From positions 124,493 through 169,796 of the forward strand of contig BLXT01008305.1 in assembly GCA_019648995.1 (NCBI GenBank): a stretch of DNA of 45,304 bases. The letters are read 5' to 3'. Each line of letters begins with the position of its first letter. Within the stretch, counting starts at the first letter, position 1. Shown here in pieces: positions 27,301 through 42,300 of this stretch. Under the pieces are notes generated by a model. That model was not told where the DNA came from, made no database searches, and saw only the letters and a program-made list of their open reading frames with translations. Made by a program: the position numbers and the translations under genes. Source of the DNA: Plakobranchus ocellatus (taxonomy: Eukaryota > Mollusca > Gastropoda > Plakobranchidae).

Positions 27301-30300
27301 AAGGCAAATTTCACCATAAGGGTTCAGGGAACTCCCAGAAATTCATTTTTTGTTATAGATTTTTTAATTTTGCTCAACAGCAATGTATTGTATATCAAAT
27401 TGAAGGTAATTTTATGAGGATTATGACTATGTAACTTTAAAAGACAGCTGATACTTAAAAAAAAAAAAGATATTGATTCACTGCTAAGAAAAAGCAGGTA
27501 AATAAACCAACCAGAAACTAACTTTGTGCACAATTACCATGCTTTAAGTGAAAAAAAAATGTAAAGCATTTCTAATCAAGGTTTGAGTGTTTTTAAAAGT
27601 AATTTGATGAAAAAAAATATATAAATGACATAGGGGCTGATAAATATGTCTGTCATAAGTAATGAACACTTATTTCCAGCAAAAAAAAAAATATCAGCTA
27701 GCAATTTCAACACATTAGATCTAGATCGCAATCAAAATAATCTTGTGGGGAAAATTAATAAATAAATTTGACTGTTAAAGCAATCAAAACAATAAAAAAA
27801 ACATCTACCCTGATCGCCCACTTTCGGACATCGTACATTATATCTATAGCAAGTCACTATAGTCCACATAGCATACAATACGGTAGAGCATCCGCTTTGA
27901 GCCTAGACCTCCTTTCTTACACACACTTTGCTAGCCTTTGATTTAAGAATTAATTGGTCCGATGGAAAACGCTTGTCGGTAATAAACGGCAAGATATTTT
28001 AGAAACCTTCATTAAAATAAAAATATGCGGTTAGACATTTTAAAACAAACCAAAGGTCTTAAATATGCACACACACACACAAAAAAAGATTTTATGCTGG
28101 GTCGCTACCAGTACAAGCTTACATAAGTGACTTATGTCTAAAAAAATATGAACATTCAAACCTGATTAAAGCATCTTAAAGTGAAAGGAGTCCCAAAGAA
28201 ATCCCGCTTATTTTATGAATGAATTCAAGGGTCCATTAAAAAAAGCCTTGAATATCCCAAAAAACATCTAAATGTGGACATAAAGTAACGCGGGCTTACA
28301 CAAAGCATCCTGACAAAATATGAGGGAAATCCATCAAAATAAGAAGGAATACTGCAATTTGATTGTTGTCATTAACTCTTAATTTACCATATCGCCCAGT
28401 ATCGCCCGTACTCGAGTTTTACCAAATCGCCCGCCATCGCTTGCTGATATTTGCATTTAGCATGCACTTTTTCTGTACGGAACAGAGCCTATTTATTTTT
28501 ATAGTTTCTAACACAAGAGAGCTCTATCAACAGTTTAATAGTTCTACTTTCGTTTGTTCTTTACTGCATGAGAATCGGTTGAGTAGAAGTGGTACAGCGA
28601 TTTTTAATAAAATGGCTTTCAATTTCTAAAGCCAACTTGTCCGTCCAGACCTAAAAATGAAGAAATAGATAACACTGTTGATGAGGAATAAGGAAGTATA
28701 TACAATGAAAGTAATATGAGTAATGATGATAGAGGGGTAGACATTTGAAGATTGGAACAAGGGCACTCTAGATCTAGATCTAAACCTAATTCTAGAGTTG
28801 GGTTCGGACCCAGATTTGGAGGCACAGTCTGATAGGGGTGGTCTTTTTTTACCATTTTTTTTTCACAGTTTCTGGATATAAAAGCATAAAATGTTAAATA
28901 TGAGAAGAAAGCTTGTTCATTTCTCCAAAATATGGTGATTTTTAGAATTTTTTAAAACCAATATTTGAATTTATACAATTTTTTTAGTGGGACATGGCAT
29001 GAAAAAAATTAAGAGTTATGCTCCTCGCATTGGTAAATTGGCTATCGAAATTCTAGAAGGGCCTGGTAAATTAAGAGTTAATGCATAATATCTTCTGTCA
29101 AATATATTTGTTTCTAATTGAAAATTACTACTGTATCATCATCTCCATCAGGTATTTTGTCTAGAACAGACATTGACAATCATGTTCCTCCACTCAAACC
29201 TTTCCTCAGTTAACTTTATAAAGTTGTTATTGCTACCCTTGTCTATTGCCCATGACTTAAGATTTTCAATAAAAGTTATTCTTTGTCTACCTCTACTCGG
29301 TTTGCCTTCAATATTTCCAGTGATTGCTAAGTGTTCTAAACCCTTGTGTCAGAAAATATGGTTTAAAAACTGTAGTTACCCCTGCCTTATGGTTTTAATT
29401 AGTGATCGTTCAAGATTAGCCTCTTTCAGTACCAATTCATTTGACTTTTTTTTTTGTCCATGATATCCTCATCATTCTTCCCATGAATCACATCTCTATT
29501 GCTACTACTTTTTTTCTCTATTTCTATGTTTTTTGTCCAACACTCACTACCATACCAAAAGTACTGACCATACATATGTTTTAATTACCCTTATTTTGCT
29601 TTCATACTTACGTTTCTTTTTGCCAGTATTGGTTTCATTTTTTGGAATGTATCTTTGGCCATGACTATTCTTTTACTTATTTCACTATGTTGCTATGTTA
29701 GACATAACAGGTAACCTAGATATTTGAATTTTGTAACTTGTTTGATTTGTTCACCTTTGCTAACGAGATTGCACTTGGGGTTAAAAGATTTCTTTGAGAT
29801 GACTGTTGGGACTAGTGAAGTTATGTTTTGATTTTAGCTGAGCATAGTTAGGTATTTAGTGTAGCAGGAGTGTGGTTGTGTTTTACGTCATTAATTTGGT
29901 GTGTGTGTGATGTGATTGGTTGGTTAGGCCACGTGACAACGGCAAGCCGGACGGAGCTGCACGCTGGCGGGATCTCTGGAGCAGTGGATTCATTCTTGTT
30001 CTATTCTTTGTACTAAACAGTCGTGGACAGTCCTGGCTGAAAGTTGTAGCAGATTTGTCAGACTGCAGGAGATATACTTTAAATTTTTATACGACCCTTT
30101 GTATTTGGGTGCATACCATTTATTACCACAGAGAAGCAGTGATTGAATTTGTATTTGTATTTTTGCTTGAGGCTGTGTGCCTACCCAGACTGCTGGCGCA
30201 AGATGGCCCAAGTCTGTGAATTAATGTTTCTTCTGTGAAATGGGGGTATCGAATATATTCATGATTATCATTGTACTAGCTTCCCTCACGTAAGGGCTAG

Positions 30301-33300
30301 AGACCTAGAACTTTCAAGTATATGATGTTTGAGTGTCGGTGTAGTTAAATACTATGACTGTATAACTATTTATGAGATGATTTCTTCTTATACGTGAGTT
30401 AATTAACATTGCTCAGGTCTGAGCTGAGGACATAAATATAAGAACATTCCCTGAACATTCAAGATTTACCCTACTGCTCGCAACAAGCTTCTACAGACAA
30501 GGATCGTCGTTGGATTAAGTAGTTAGAAGCGTGTGCATGTGCGAGTGATTGGAGTGGGAATTGTTGTATCTATAAGTCTTATTGATCTATGAAGTAGTTT
30601 TTGAGGAGAGTTTCCTCGGGGGTGGATTAATCTGTATTAACTTAATTTAATTGTGTAATTACCTAATCTCATAATGCTTAGCAGATTACTTTGTATTGTC
30701 GCGCCTGCATGCGTGGACATTTGTATTTGGCTCACCTCGTATCTATCTGTCTTCTTCTTTATGTGACTTTCCTACTTCTTTTTATATTTATCTGTGTATG
30801 ATAATATAGTTTTTTTTCTGTCGCCTATCCCCGGTGTTCTGCCTTTTAATTGTGTGAACCACTCGTGCAGTCAATGTAATTAAGTTATTTACTGTGGTTG
30901 TTGTTTACGTTGTGTGTAGCCGTTGACAGGCTGTGCTTGCCCCCAACAATGACCATGCATTCTGTTTTCTTTACATTCAAAGACAGGCCCATTCTTTTGC
31001 TCTCAAAGACTACAGTATCTAGAAGTTTTTGGAGTTGTTAGCCAGATTCTGCTATTAAAACTGTATCATCTGCATACCTGAGATTATTAAGATTCTGTCC
31101 ATTTATTTTTAAGTCTGAAATACCATCAAGATTTTTAAAGATTATTTCACTATATAAGTCCCTGCCTCACACCTCTTTTGATTAGGTTTAAAATCACTGT
31201 TCTCCTTAAATTCTTAAAGGTGCAGTCTGATCCTGGTATAGATTTTGTAACTTGAATTACTATACTGCATTTTAGCCAATATAAGCTAACAATGGCTCTG
31301 TTTGGTGACTTACAATGGCAATGACTTTCTTTGATTGACAAATCATTTACAAACAGATTTAGATCTAGTTTTTTTTTTGTTTGTAAATCTAAACTATGAT
31401 TGTCTCTCCTAGAGCAAACCACTAGAAAAGCAAAACTTATCATATTTCTTTACTAAAAACCATGACTTGTGATCATAATTTTCTGGGAGTTCCCGTAAGT
31501 CACAATCGTTATGTTTGCATGACTTCTAATTTGATTTGCGACCGAAATACGCAATCAAAGTAATTTTTCTTGTTTTTCATGTTTATTCAACACATAACAA
31601 ACAATCAGACAAAAATCAAATAAAAATAACTTCCAACCAATCTTATTGTGAAATCTGCCTAAATGCAAATCTTCATTCTTTTCTGCAATTTCAATAGATG
31701 TTATTCTGTCATGAATATCCATTATGTTTTATTATACAATGTGCATTTGTGATTAACACAAAGATCACAAAGGTGTTAGTCCAAAATATCTGCAATTCAA
31801 AAAACACGTTTGCAAAATTTATCAGTTTATGGCAGGCAATTTCATATTTGTTTGAATGATATAAAAAGAAAAGAGTTTGGCCTGCTCCAATTTGAGAGAT
31901 TAGTATCAAGCCATTTTAACTACAAAAACAGGGAAAAAATGCTGATCCTTTTGACAGAGAATTAGAGCCAGCAAAATACCATGAAGCCACTGCTAAAGGA
32001 GATTCTTAAACAATTTAAGCGTACCTTCTTCTCTTTCCCTGACTCGGAAGTGAGGAGGTGGTGGAGGCAGGAGAAAATGCGAGGTCCTTCCTCAGGAGCC
32101 ATTGTGCTTGGATCACCAAAACCATCAGCGTTGCACAGAGCTTTTGCATCTTTGTGACATTTTTTGAACAAGTGATTGTCCAATCTGACAAAAGAAGTGG
32201 CAAAAAATAAAAAAATGTTTACTGCAAAACAACTTCAAGAAGCAAAACATTGTTACAGAAAATTAAATTAAATTGCCAGCAAAGTTGAAAATATTGCTTT
32301 TGCTTTCTTTAACTTTTATGCCTCTTTCAGAAGAAATGGAAAAGCATCTAGCTATGAGGAAAAAAAATTTGCATTTTATTGACATATAAGCACTTGATAA
32401 TGTGTTTAGCTCTATGTGAAACCTTCAATGAAAACAGCACATGTCCCTGTGCTCTAGTTAAAACTACAGGCAAAATAATGATGCCAGGTTCATTTCTAGC
32501 ATAACTGATATTATTGTTTACAATCTTGAACTATGAAATTATGATATCCCAAAAAGGTTATTACCTCAATTATTGTCTAAAGGTGTTTTAAAAAATTTTG
32601 CTAAATAAATAACCCTATACCTATGTACCATATCAAACAAACCTTTGTTTTTTCATTTCAAGCTGAAAACGCTTTTCTAACTGGAAGACATATTTTTTAC
32701 AGAATTGAAATTGAGACCTATGCTCTGCTCCAGCAAGAACATGTCGGTATCCTCTAGGCAAGGGTGAGTTGCTCTTCTAAGTGAAGCATCAGTATGTAAT
32801 GTTACAAAAATGACAGACCATGAGCAGCCAAATCAGTCCATAGTGGATTATTTTGATTCTGAGGATGCCAGCTCAGTTGAGGAGGAGGATGCTTATGGTA
32901 AGAAGAACCACAATGATCAACAGAGCTACTTAGCTGTTGGATCTAGACCTGGGATTCAATCCAGACTTTCAATACACCCAGAGAAACTAAATCAACAAAC
33001 TAAAGCCTTATATATTCAACTAGACTTATACAAACATTTGTAGATCATGATAACATCTATATCTATATTTACATTTTAAGGAGTATGGAATCTCAGTCTG
33101 TTGTTTTTTTTTAGGCTTTAAAAGTCAAGCTGATCATTGTGAAGGTAGCGGAAGGTGTAATTATCAGCTTTTGCTAGTCAAGAGGGAAAGGAAAAGCGAA
33201 ACAGAGACAGGGCTTATCTGAAATATTTTGGTCTAAGTTTGTTTGATTGATATATCCAACCTACCATGAACGGTGATCTCAAGGTCTCAATTCAGATTCT

Positions 33301-36300
33301 GAGACTGGGTATGTTCAGTTCTCAAGTTAGCAGACCCTGTATTAATCTCAATAAAACCATTGAGAGATACAAGGGAAGTACTGCATATACAGCAGAAGAA
33401 ATACACCCAGCCTTACTATTTTAGAAAGTGAATTGTGCTATTCAACATATCTATGGAATGATTTGTTTCTAAACATGAAATCACTTTGTATATCATTTTT
33501 TTAAAACATTCTTCCTTTCCCTAGCCAACTGTACAATTTAATCAAGCAATAAATCTTAAAGACATTTATTTTATATGTTTATTAGTGCCCAATACTTTAA
33601 ATTTATCCTGATGCAACAGAATCAAAGAAAAACAAAAATTTGATGGAAAATAAAAGCAGAAACTTTAAACACAATTTTTTTTCATTTCAATACTTCTGTG
33701 TTTGTCTTCAATGAGCAATATTTCAGCTTCTAATTAAGATATTTAAAAAAGTCAAAAGCAGGATGTTCAGAAAACACTGTACTTTAGGAAAAAAAAAAAA
33801 AATAACAAAGACAGAAGAACTCAAATTTTCACCATGTGCCATGGTTTTGTTGACCCCATCACATATTGTGGAGAATCACTCTACAGCAGGCTGCATTATG
33901 TCAATATAAGTATTATCAGTATCACTGCTTTCTTTATTCTGAAGCATCATTATACATGCATCACACTGGTTCCTTCATTCTGAAGCACTGCTATACAAAT
34001 CACACTACTTTTTTATTCTGGAGCATTACTATATATTCGTCACACTGGTTCCTTCATTCTGAAGCACTGCTATACATCACACTACTTTCTTTATTCTGGA
34101 GCATTACTATATATGCATCACACTGGTTTCTTCATTCTGAAGTACTGCTATACATATCACACTACTTTCTTTATTCTGGAGCATTACTATATATGCATCA
34201 TACTGGTTTCTTCATTCTGAAGCAGTGCTATACATATCACACTACTTTCTTTATTCTGGAGCATTACTATATATGCATCACACTGGTTTCTTCATTCTGA
34301 AGCACTGCTATACATATCACACTACTTTCTTTATTCTGGAGCATTATTATATGTATCACAATGCTATCTTTATTCTGAAGCATACTATATGTGCCGCAAC
34401 CTGAGAAAACCCTTCACAAGTTGGCCAGTAAGCATTTTTAGCTGATACTTGTATCATGAAGTGCATGCTTTTCTGAAGAGAACGCAGTTTGAATTTTGTT
34501 GATATCTTAATTAGAACCGAAGTTATACCCATTCTAAGAGATTCATTCCTGAAAAGTTAAAATGGAGAAAAACATGTTTAAAATTAAAACTTTATTTTTG
34601 TACTTTCTTTTATGTCACTGTCAAATGTAGCATGTGTGCTTTCCTAGTCTAGATAGATCTAGAGTAGGCTGCCCCTGTGATTATCATTATTTTTGAAGCT
34701 CATGATGAAGATCTAAACTTTTAATTTAGATCTACAGCAAGCAACTGGATTTTTAGATTTAGATCTTTGGTCTATATCCAGATCTAGATCTATATTGAGC
34801 CACAACTTCTAGGCCCACTCTCTAGCCAAGAGTCTAGGTCTAGGTCTATCATTAGGCCTAAGGTTCAAATCTCAAGAATTAATTCAACTTTATTGGTTGC
34901 ATCAACTTCTAAAAAAAAATTATCTTAGATGGTTAAGAGAAGAATAATCTAACTAAAAGAGGGCAAATCACAATACGAGTCTGTTGAACTAGAGGGAGAG
35001 AAGGGCCTGTTTCTTCCTCCTCTGAGGCCTCATGAACATCCTCCCTATCTCTTTTACTGAAATAATCAGCTATTACCAAAATAATGTCACTGTCAGGGGC
35101 AAAATCTTGCATTCCTGTGTACAATTCCTGTTGATTCAACAATTTAACGATCTGAGCTGCGTCAGCCATCTTAACAAATGCTAAGAGGTTAGCAGCCGAT
35201 GAAAGCATTTTTAAAAAATATATTTAAACATTTAATCTCAGCAAAACTATGTGAGTTACGCTGGAATAAAATACTAGAGGAAAATGTGACAAAGAAAGAA
35301 TGAAGGGAGTTTGAGATTCAAGCTTGAAATCTAGCAATCTACGCCTTGTTTCCACATGTGCGCATTACTTCCTACTGGAATGTTTTGATCTATATTCATG
35401 CGCACTTGTTCTCACGGAAAGAGTGAAAAAAGACGGAACTTTTGATATGCTGATTGTTGGGTCTATTTTTTAAATATTATAGGTTTTTCACGGTGCAAAA
35501 TGATGCATGATTTCAGGAGATTTTCCAACCTGATGTGCGGTTTTAAAAAATCAAAATAAAATACTTAGAAGCCGAATTTTATTTCCAAACTTAGATTTTT
35601 GCAAAGAAAAATGGTTGTAAAAAGAGAAAATCATATCAACTCAATATTGAACTCCCATCGATTTTTTCCCTTTAAACCATCACAGCACAAAATAGCCTTT
35701 GCTGACTTCCAACGGATTTTGCCAAATCACCACACATATGCATCACAAAGCTATCTTTATTCTGAAGTATTACTATGCATATCACACTGCTTTTTTTTTT
35801 ATTCTGAAGAATTACTATACTTATCAGAATTCTAACTTTATTCTGAAGCATTCCATATATGTATTACACTTCTTTCTTTATTCTGGAGCATTGCTATACC
35901 TATCACAATGCTAACCCTAGTCTGAAGCATTGCTATACGTATCACAAAGCTATCTTCATTCTGATACATTATTATATGTATCACAAAGCTATCTTTATTC
36001 TGAAGCATTGCTATAGATATCACACTGCTTTCATTATTCTATAGCATTATTCCATATATCGCAATGCTTTCTTTTTTCTGAAGTATTTCTATACCTATCA
36101 TAGTGCTATCTTTATTCTGAAGCATTGCCATACACATCAAAATGTTATCTTTATTCTGAAGTATTATTATTTGTATCTCACATCTTTCTTTAATATAAAG
36201 CATTACTTTTTGGTGACATAATGTATCCATACAATAACTATTTGCATCACAGAACTATCTCAATTCTGAAGCACCTTGTATTGATGAAGCAAAATGAATA

Positions 36301-39300
36301 AAAAAAACATGATACTAATTTGAGAAATTAATACTTTTTATTTCTGAAAGAAAAAAAAGTATTTTTCTTGACATTAGGAGATATTGCATCTATTGGATAC
36401 AATCTGAGAGAGTTATCTTTCAACTAGATTGTCATCATGGGATCATTTTATAGGCTTCCTGTATTCTTACAAATCTATCACCATTGGCTTTGTCCATAAT
36501 TCATAAACAGCGTATTATTGGTATTAATAATTGCACCTTACATGGTACATTTTATGTCCAAGACCAGAATGACTTTGTAAATGGACAAGACTTGGCATGT
36601 CATCACAGTTCCTCCCTTGTTGTAAAAGAACATTACATTTTCTGTTGTTCTGAATCGAATTTCTGATTATTGCCTTCATTTAACAAGATGCTATTTGGGC
36701 CTGATCCATGCTTGGGCTCCAGTCTGCCCTATGAACAGCTGGTTGCTCAAACTTTTACAAGAAAGCTTGATTGAAAAGCAATAATAAAGAAATTACCACA
36801 TCATACCAAATGCCTGGACAAACCAAGCACTTGCTATGAGGTAATTTTCATAGCAACTAAAGAGAATTTACAAAGTGCAAAGGATAGAGGTCCTCATTAT
36901 ACATTTTCCTGTCTTAAAAATGATCGTGCCTCTGCTGTAATTATTATTGAGGTTAAAAAACTTATAGCTGTTTACCTGAAATCTCTTACAGCAAAATACT
37001 GCATCACAAAAAGTCTCTCCTCACATTTATCTGTCATTTCCTCATCATCAATGTTCTCCATAAGACAGTTTATAATGCTGGAAAAAAAAAAGGTATATAA
37101 CAAATATTATATGAAAGTACGACTTTTACCAATATAAGTTCAAATACAACACAGACTATCTCTTCTTAACTAAATAGCTGTTTTTCATTCACAGTGCATA
37201 CAGTTTATCAGGGAAGTTTTGAATATGTAATAAAAGACTAGTTTTCACAATAAATCTTGCCTTCAATCATTTCACATGTAAAATTTAATGAAACACCATC
37301 ACATAAATCACATACTCTCCGTGACCTATTTTTAAATCAAAACACACACCTTGGATAATACTCTGACGTGTCTAAAAGCACTGCAAAGTTTTCTTCCATA
37401 GTTTGACGCGACTTGGACAACACCCCAAACATACATGTATAACTAACTTCTCTTCCCTAGTTTGATACCACATCATACAGCTTGGACAACACTCCAACAT
37501 ATATAAAAGTATCATAACTTCTCTTCCCTTGTTTCACACCACATCATACAGCTTGGACAATACCCCATACGTATCATTAACAGTTTCATACCACAATACA
37601 CATGTTGAATAATATCTCAACATGCATACTGTTATGGAGGTGCTATGAGCAAGCGTTACGAGAGGTAGGATCAACCCACACACACACCAATAACAAGACG
37701 GACACCGATGTCCCAGTGTGTACATATTTATTAATTACAAGGGATATATTACTCCGTAGAAAACACACACATATTTATTAATATCCTGGTCCCCGGGCGA
37801 GTGTGTCCCTGGAGCTGGGCCCTAATTCCAATATTATATTTATAAACGTTTTGGCACAAAATGCCCAAATCCTGATCTCAATGATCAGACAGGCCTTACA
37901 GCCTCACTGCACTAGTTGCAGGAGCCAGCCTTAGACAAAATCATAAGTTAAAACAACGATTAAACACTTTTTGGTCACGGGGACAACCGTCCAGCTCCAG
38001 TATTCTTGACACACTGCCCCCTCACTCTAACCATTCATAGCCAAGAAAACACAAAATCGCTCACTCACAGTCACTCAACAGCTGTCTCTGAGATTCACGC
38101 ATTCCCACACATCCAAGGCACATCAACCCCTACCCGTAACACATACAAGTGTCACAAACTTTTCTTCCCTAGTTTGACATCCCATCACACTGCTTGGACA
38201 ACACCCTACAAATATGTACATTAGTCACTTAATTTTTTCCCCCTTCTTTCACATGACAACACACATTAGGTAACATCCCAACATATGTACAAATGTCATT
38301 TACTTTTCTTGCCTTGATTAATATCGCATCACACAGCTTGGACAAGATCTCACTACATGTGCGAGTGCCACTTACTCTTCCTACCCTGATTTAAGTATCA
38401 AGCACAAAACATCATCCCATGCATGTGAGTGTCACTTACTCTCCTTCCCCTGGTTTAAGACCAGAGCACACAGCTTGGACAACACTTCCACAGGCCCTCT
38501 GCAAAGATGGATCTAGCCTTATATCCTCTCCTGGGTTTGCTACAGCCAGAAGTTCTTGGATCTAGAAAAAAAAATTGTGAAATATATAAATATCTGAAGC
38601 CAAAAAAAAAAAAGAAAGAAAATCTAACTTTCAATAAAGAGAGCAGAGCAAGAGAAAATTAAAATACATATGTGTCCATTTGTAAGCTATAGCTGACATG
38701 GATGAATGTCCATGAGGCACCAGACCACCAACTCCTGAAATCTTTCTTCAAGACTGTCCAATCCACAATGCCTGTGCTACCATGCCTGGCACCTACAGCA
38801 GAAGTTGTGAGAACATCAAAACAAACCGTTAGCAATTGTGGGATTTGTCAAAGTCACTGAGTTAAAAATATATGCAGAAGTATTCCATAGATCTCTCACT
38901 TCTCTGAAAAACTCTTGCTATTTTTCCCTGTTAGCTGAAGCAGCCCATTTATATATCCTTTAAAAAAAAAGGGTGAACATACTTGAGCTCTACATTCTGA
39001 TCCAAACTTGTCATCACTCTGTGGACGCTGTTGTGCTAATGCATTCTGCATGAGACAATCAATGGTGCTACCATCTAGCTCTAGCCCTCCGTCACAAAAT
39101 TTGTGGATCTCCTTTTCACAAGCACTCACTAGCTGTGGGCTGATCTTGTAGTCCTGCATCAGCTCAGACCTCAACTCAAACATTTCCTGGAGGCACTTGT
39201 CTTTGACTTTTTTCCCTGCAGATAAACACATATACAAATGTCATCTTTATCTTAGAATTGTTATTGTGTAAAAAAAAATACCAAGAACTAAAAGACAAAC

Positions 39301-42300
39301 ACCTATAAGAAATTTCATTTAAAAACTCAAACCAGATCAAAATCTAAACATGAAACAATGATGAGATAAATATCCATTTGAAGAGAACTACACTTAAATC
39401 TAGAAACAAAAGCTTTTACAAGATAAAGACTAAATCTGGTTGAGGAGGATGCAATAGTTCATAACAAACAAATGTCTTGAGATCAATCCTACAGATGAAG
39501 CACAGAAAACTTTTGAAAAGAAAGGCTTCCAAGTTTGTTTTTTCCTGATTTTAAATGCCTCTTGGAAAAACTTTAATCTCTAGACCAGTGGGTAAAAATA
39601 ATTACTACTCCAGAAAAGAATATAACAGAATACAACCACCAACTTAAACTTATAAGAACAAATTAAACAACACAGAGTGTACATGACAATGTTCCACCCT
39701 TAAGGCTTTATCAAGTAAAAAAATGAAAATCATATTTGTGATCCTTAAAATTATTTATATGTTTCTGGGAGTGCCTTATTTGTATACATTTTTTACTCCA
39801 GAAAAAAGGAGATGAGTCTAGGATTAGATTTATATTTTCCTCATAATTTAAAAAAAAATTTTTCTATGTCTACAAGACTATTTCTACGCACTGGAACCCT
39901 AACTTTTTGGTCAAACAGGTTATATCAACAGTTTAAAATGCTAAAAAAGTGACTTGCAACTCGTTTGGACTGGTCTTTAAATACATATTTTTTCCTCTAT
40001 TCTACAATTTGTTTCTGGTAAAAAAAAAGGACAGCCTGAATTGAACAAAATGTTAAGGAGAAAATGAAACTGAAAAGGAAACTACAGTTTTGCCATATCA
40101 GAAACATGCATGTTCAATTTATTTGGCAATGAGAAAAATATTTTGCTTCCTCTCTGCACAGCACTTTTATGTTGTTTAGCAAAACTTCGACTACAATTAA
40201 CCAAGTTTCAAAATTTTCATTGTCATCCTAAATCTTTCTTATATCCTTTGTCCGGACAAAACTGTAGAAAAAGATGTGATCCACCAGAAGTGGCAAAAAA
40301 TCGTAATGGGTGTTATTTGGCCAGTTTCCCCAGCAATGCTCTGTCATAGAACAGCTGGAAAAATTTGTGTTATTTCATGATGGCTCAATGTTTCAAGGAT
40401 GTTTCCGTTACATCTGTTTAACCCAGATATGAAAAATTTATACTAATTCTACTCAGCGCATGAAAAGTTACACCACTGAACTTCAGAATTGGTGCTTTAC
40501 TTAATTCCCTCAGTTTTCTTCATTTCATTTTGCCTTGTGCATTAAGAGCATGTTCAGTCAAATATTCATGTTAAGCCGATTTTTGGTCCAATTTTAGAAA
40601 TCGGCATGTTTGGCTTCCTCAACCATTTTTCTACAGTAAAAAGGTGGACTTTATAATGAAAACAATTTTTTTCAGGTCATAATTTGAGTTTTTGGAGAGG
40701 CGAGTACTATGTTTTTCCTCTTACTCAAAAATCTTTATTTTCCGTTTTCTCAAAATGGACTTTTTTGCACTAAAATCCATAAAACTTTTTGTTTTCTTTC
40801 CAAATGACCTGAAATTTTCACACAACATACACTTATACCTATAAAACTAATGTACAGAGTAGTTTAGTTGTTGAAATTTTCATTTTGGAGTTATCATTGT
40901 TCAAGTATGGACAATTGTGAGAAATTTGAAAGATGTCATTTTGCTACATTTTGTTCATGCACTGTAAGAAGAAAAATTTATGAAACAAAAAACCCTTCTA
41001 CAGGAATCTTTAAGTGGCTTCTAAGATGCTTCATGCCACATTCCAGGGAAATTGGTACGAAAATAAAAAAGTTTTATACAAAAAACTGTTTACATTAAAG
41101 AATCCAAGATGGCTGCCATTTATACAGTAGACCACACCTAAACTGAAAATGGCTGAACCGAAAAAACGGCTAAATCACGAATGACCTGAGTCAAATGCTT
41201 CTATTTTTGTGGAAGCGGATGGTTCAGTGCTTGTTCGCTTGGTTCCTCTGCCTGGCAAGGCGGTGGGTGCCAACAAGAGGGCGGGTACGAATCCTACTCA
41301 GACATATTGTAATTTTCTCTCGTCTTCCGTCGTCTTGTCTTGTCTTTGTTGCTAGGTCTAAGTGCGTGAACGTCTTCTTTATCTCTTTATTCTAAATCGA
41401 AAAGAAATTGAAGCTTTCCATTTTTTTCTCTTATTCTTTCTTATTAAATATGAAGTAAACCGAAAGCATTCGCTGCCTTACTATCGCTAAAGCGAAATAA
41501 AAACTACAGGGAAAGCCCAGTCACGATCCGACCGACACATAAAAAAATCATTTTTTTTTTACACACTTTGCCCTTCCCTTTCTTTCTCGCATTACTCAAT
41601 GCAAACCCAATGCTGTTAGTTACCTCACACTACAGACAGCCAGGCCTGATGTCTGACTAGGTCTAGGTCTACTGCACACACCTGCCCATCCCTTCTCTTC
41701 CACCACTCAGTTACACAGCGGGACCGTGCCAGACACTCCCTACATGTCTAGGTCCCGTCAGCGCTAAGCTAAACAAACACTGTTGCACCACAGCCATCTC
41801 TCTTGTGGAGAACTTCAGTACCCGAAAACTTAGGTGATGGTTAAAATGTGAAAGTATAGGACTTCAGGACCAGAAATCTTATTTAAGCGATCATGAAATT
41901 GTGAAAACTCTATTATTCTACATCGATAACAGGCACAAAAACCTCTTAACTGAAAGGGAAAGAGAAGGAGATAGAGAAATGGATAAAAAAGAGAGAAAGA
42001 TTTGTGGAAAGGCATGTTCATTCACATCATGGTGTGACGTTGGGTTGCATTGGTTTAACTTAATATTTCGCAAATTGGTTACTCTCCGTTATCAATCTTA
42101 CTTATTTAATGCTCTATGCTTAAACCAAAATATGTTTAAACCAAAACAGAAATCATACTCTCTAGAATTTTGTTTTAAATGTGTTCCGCTGTATTACATA
42201 ATTTATCCAAAAAATTTGTTTTCGCCGTTCATTGTCTAATTTGACCCAAACACATACACCAATAAAGTCAAATATAAAAAATAACGAAATAAAAATTTTC

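Noticed and set aside
28371..29085. CRISPR-like or regulatory palindrome reading of the repeated CGCCC motifs.
   Set aside because: This is eukaryotic intronic sequence, and the motifs are explained as subterminal repeats of a TTAA-flanked element.
29920..30219. 99-codon plus-strand open frame.
   Set aside because: It lies within the solo LTR, with no recognised motif and no continuity outside.
33866..34300. 144-codon plus-strand open frame.
   Set aside because: It lies wholly inside minisatellite array A and its residues repeat with the array, so it is a by-product.
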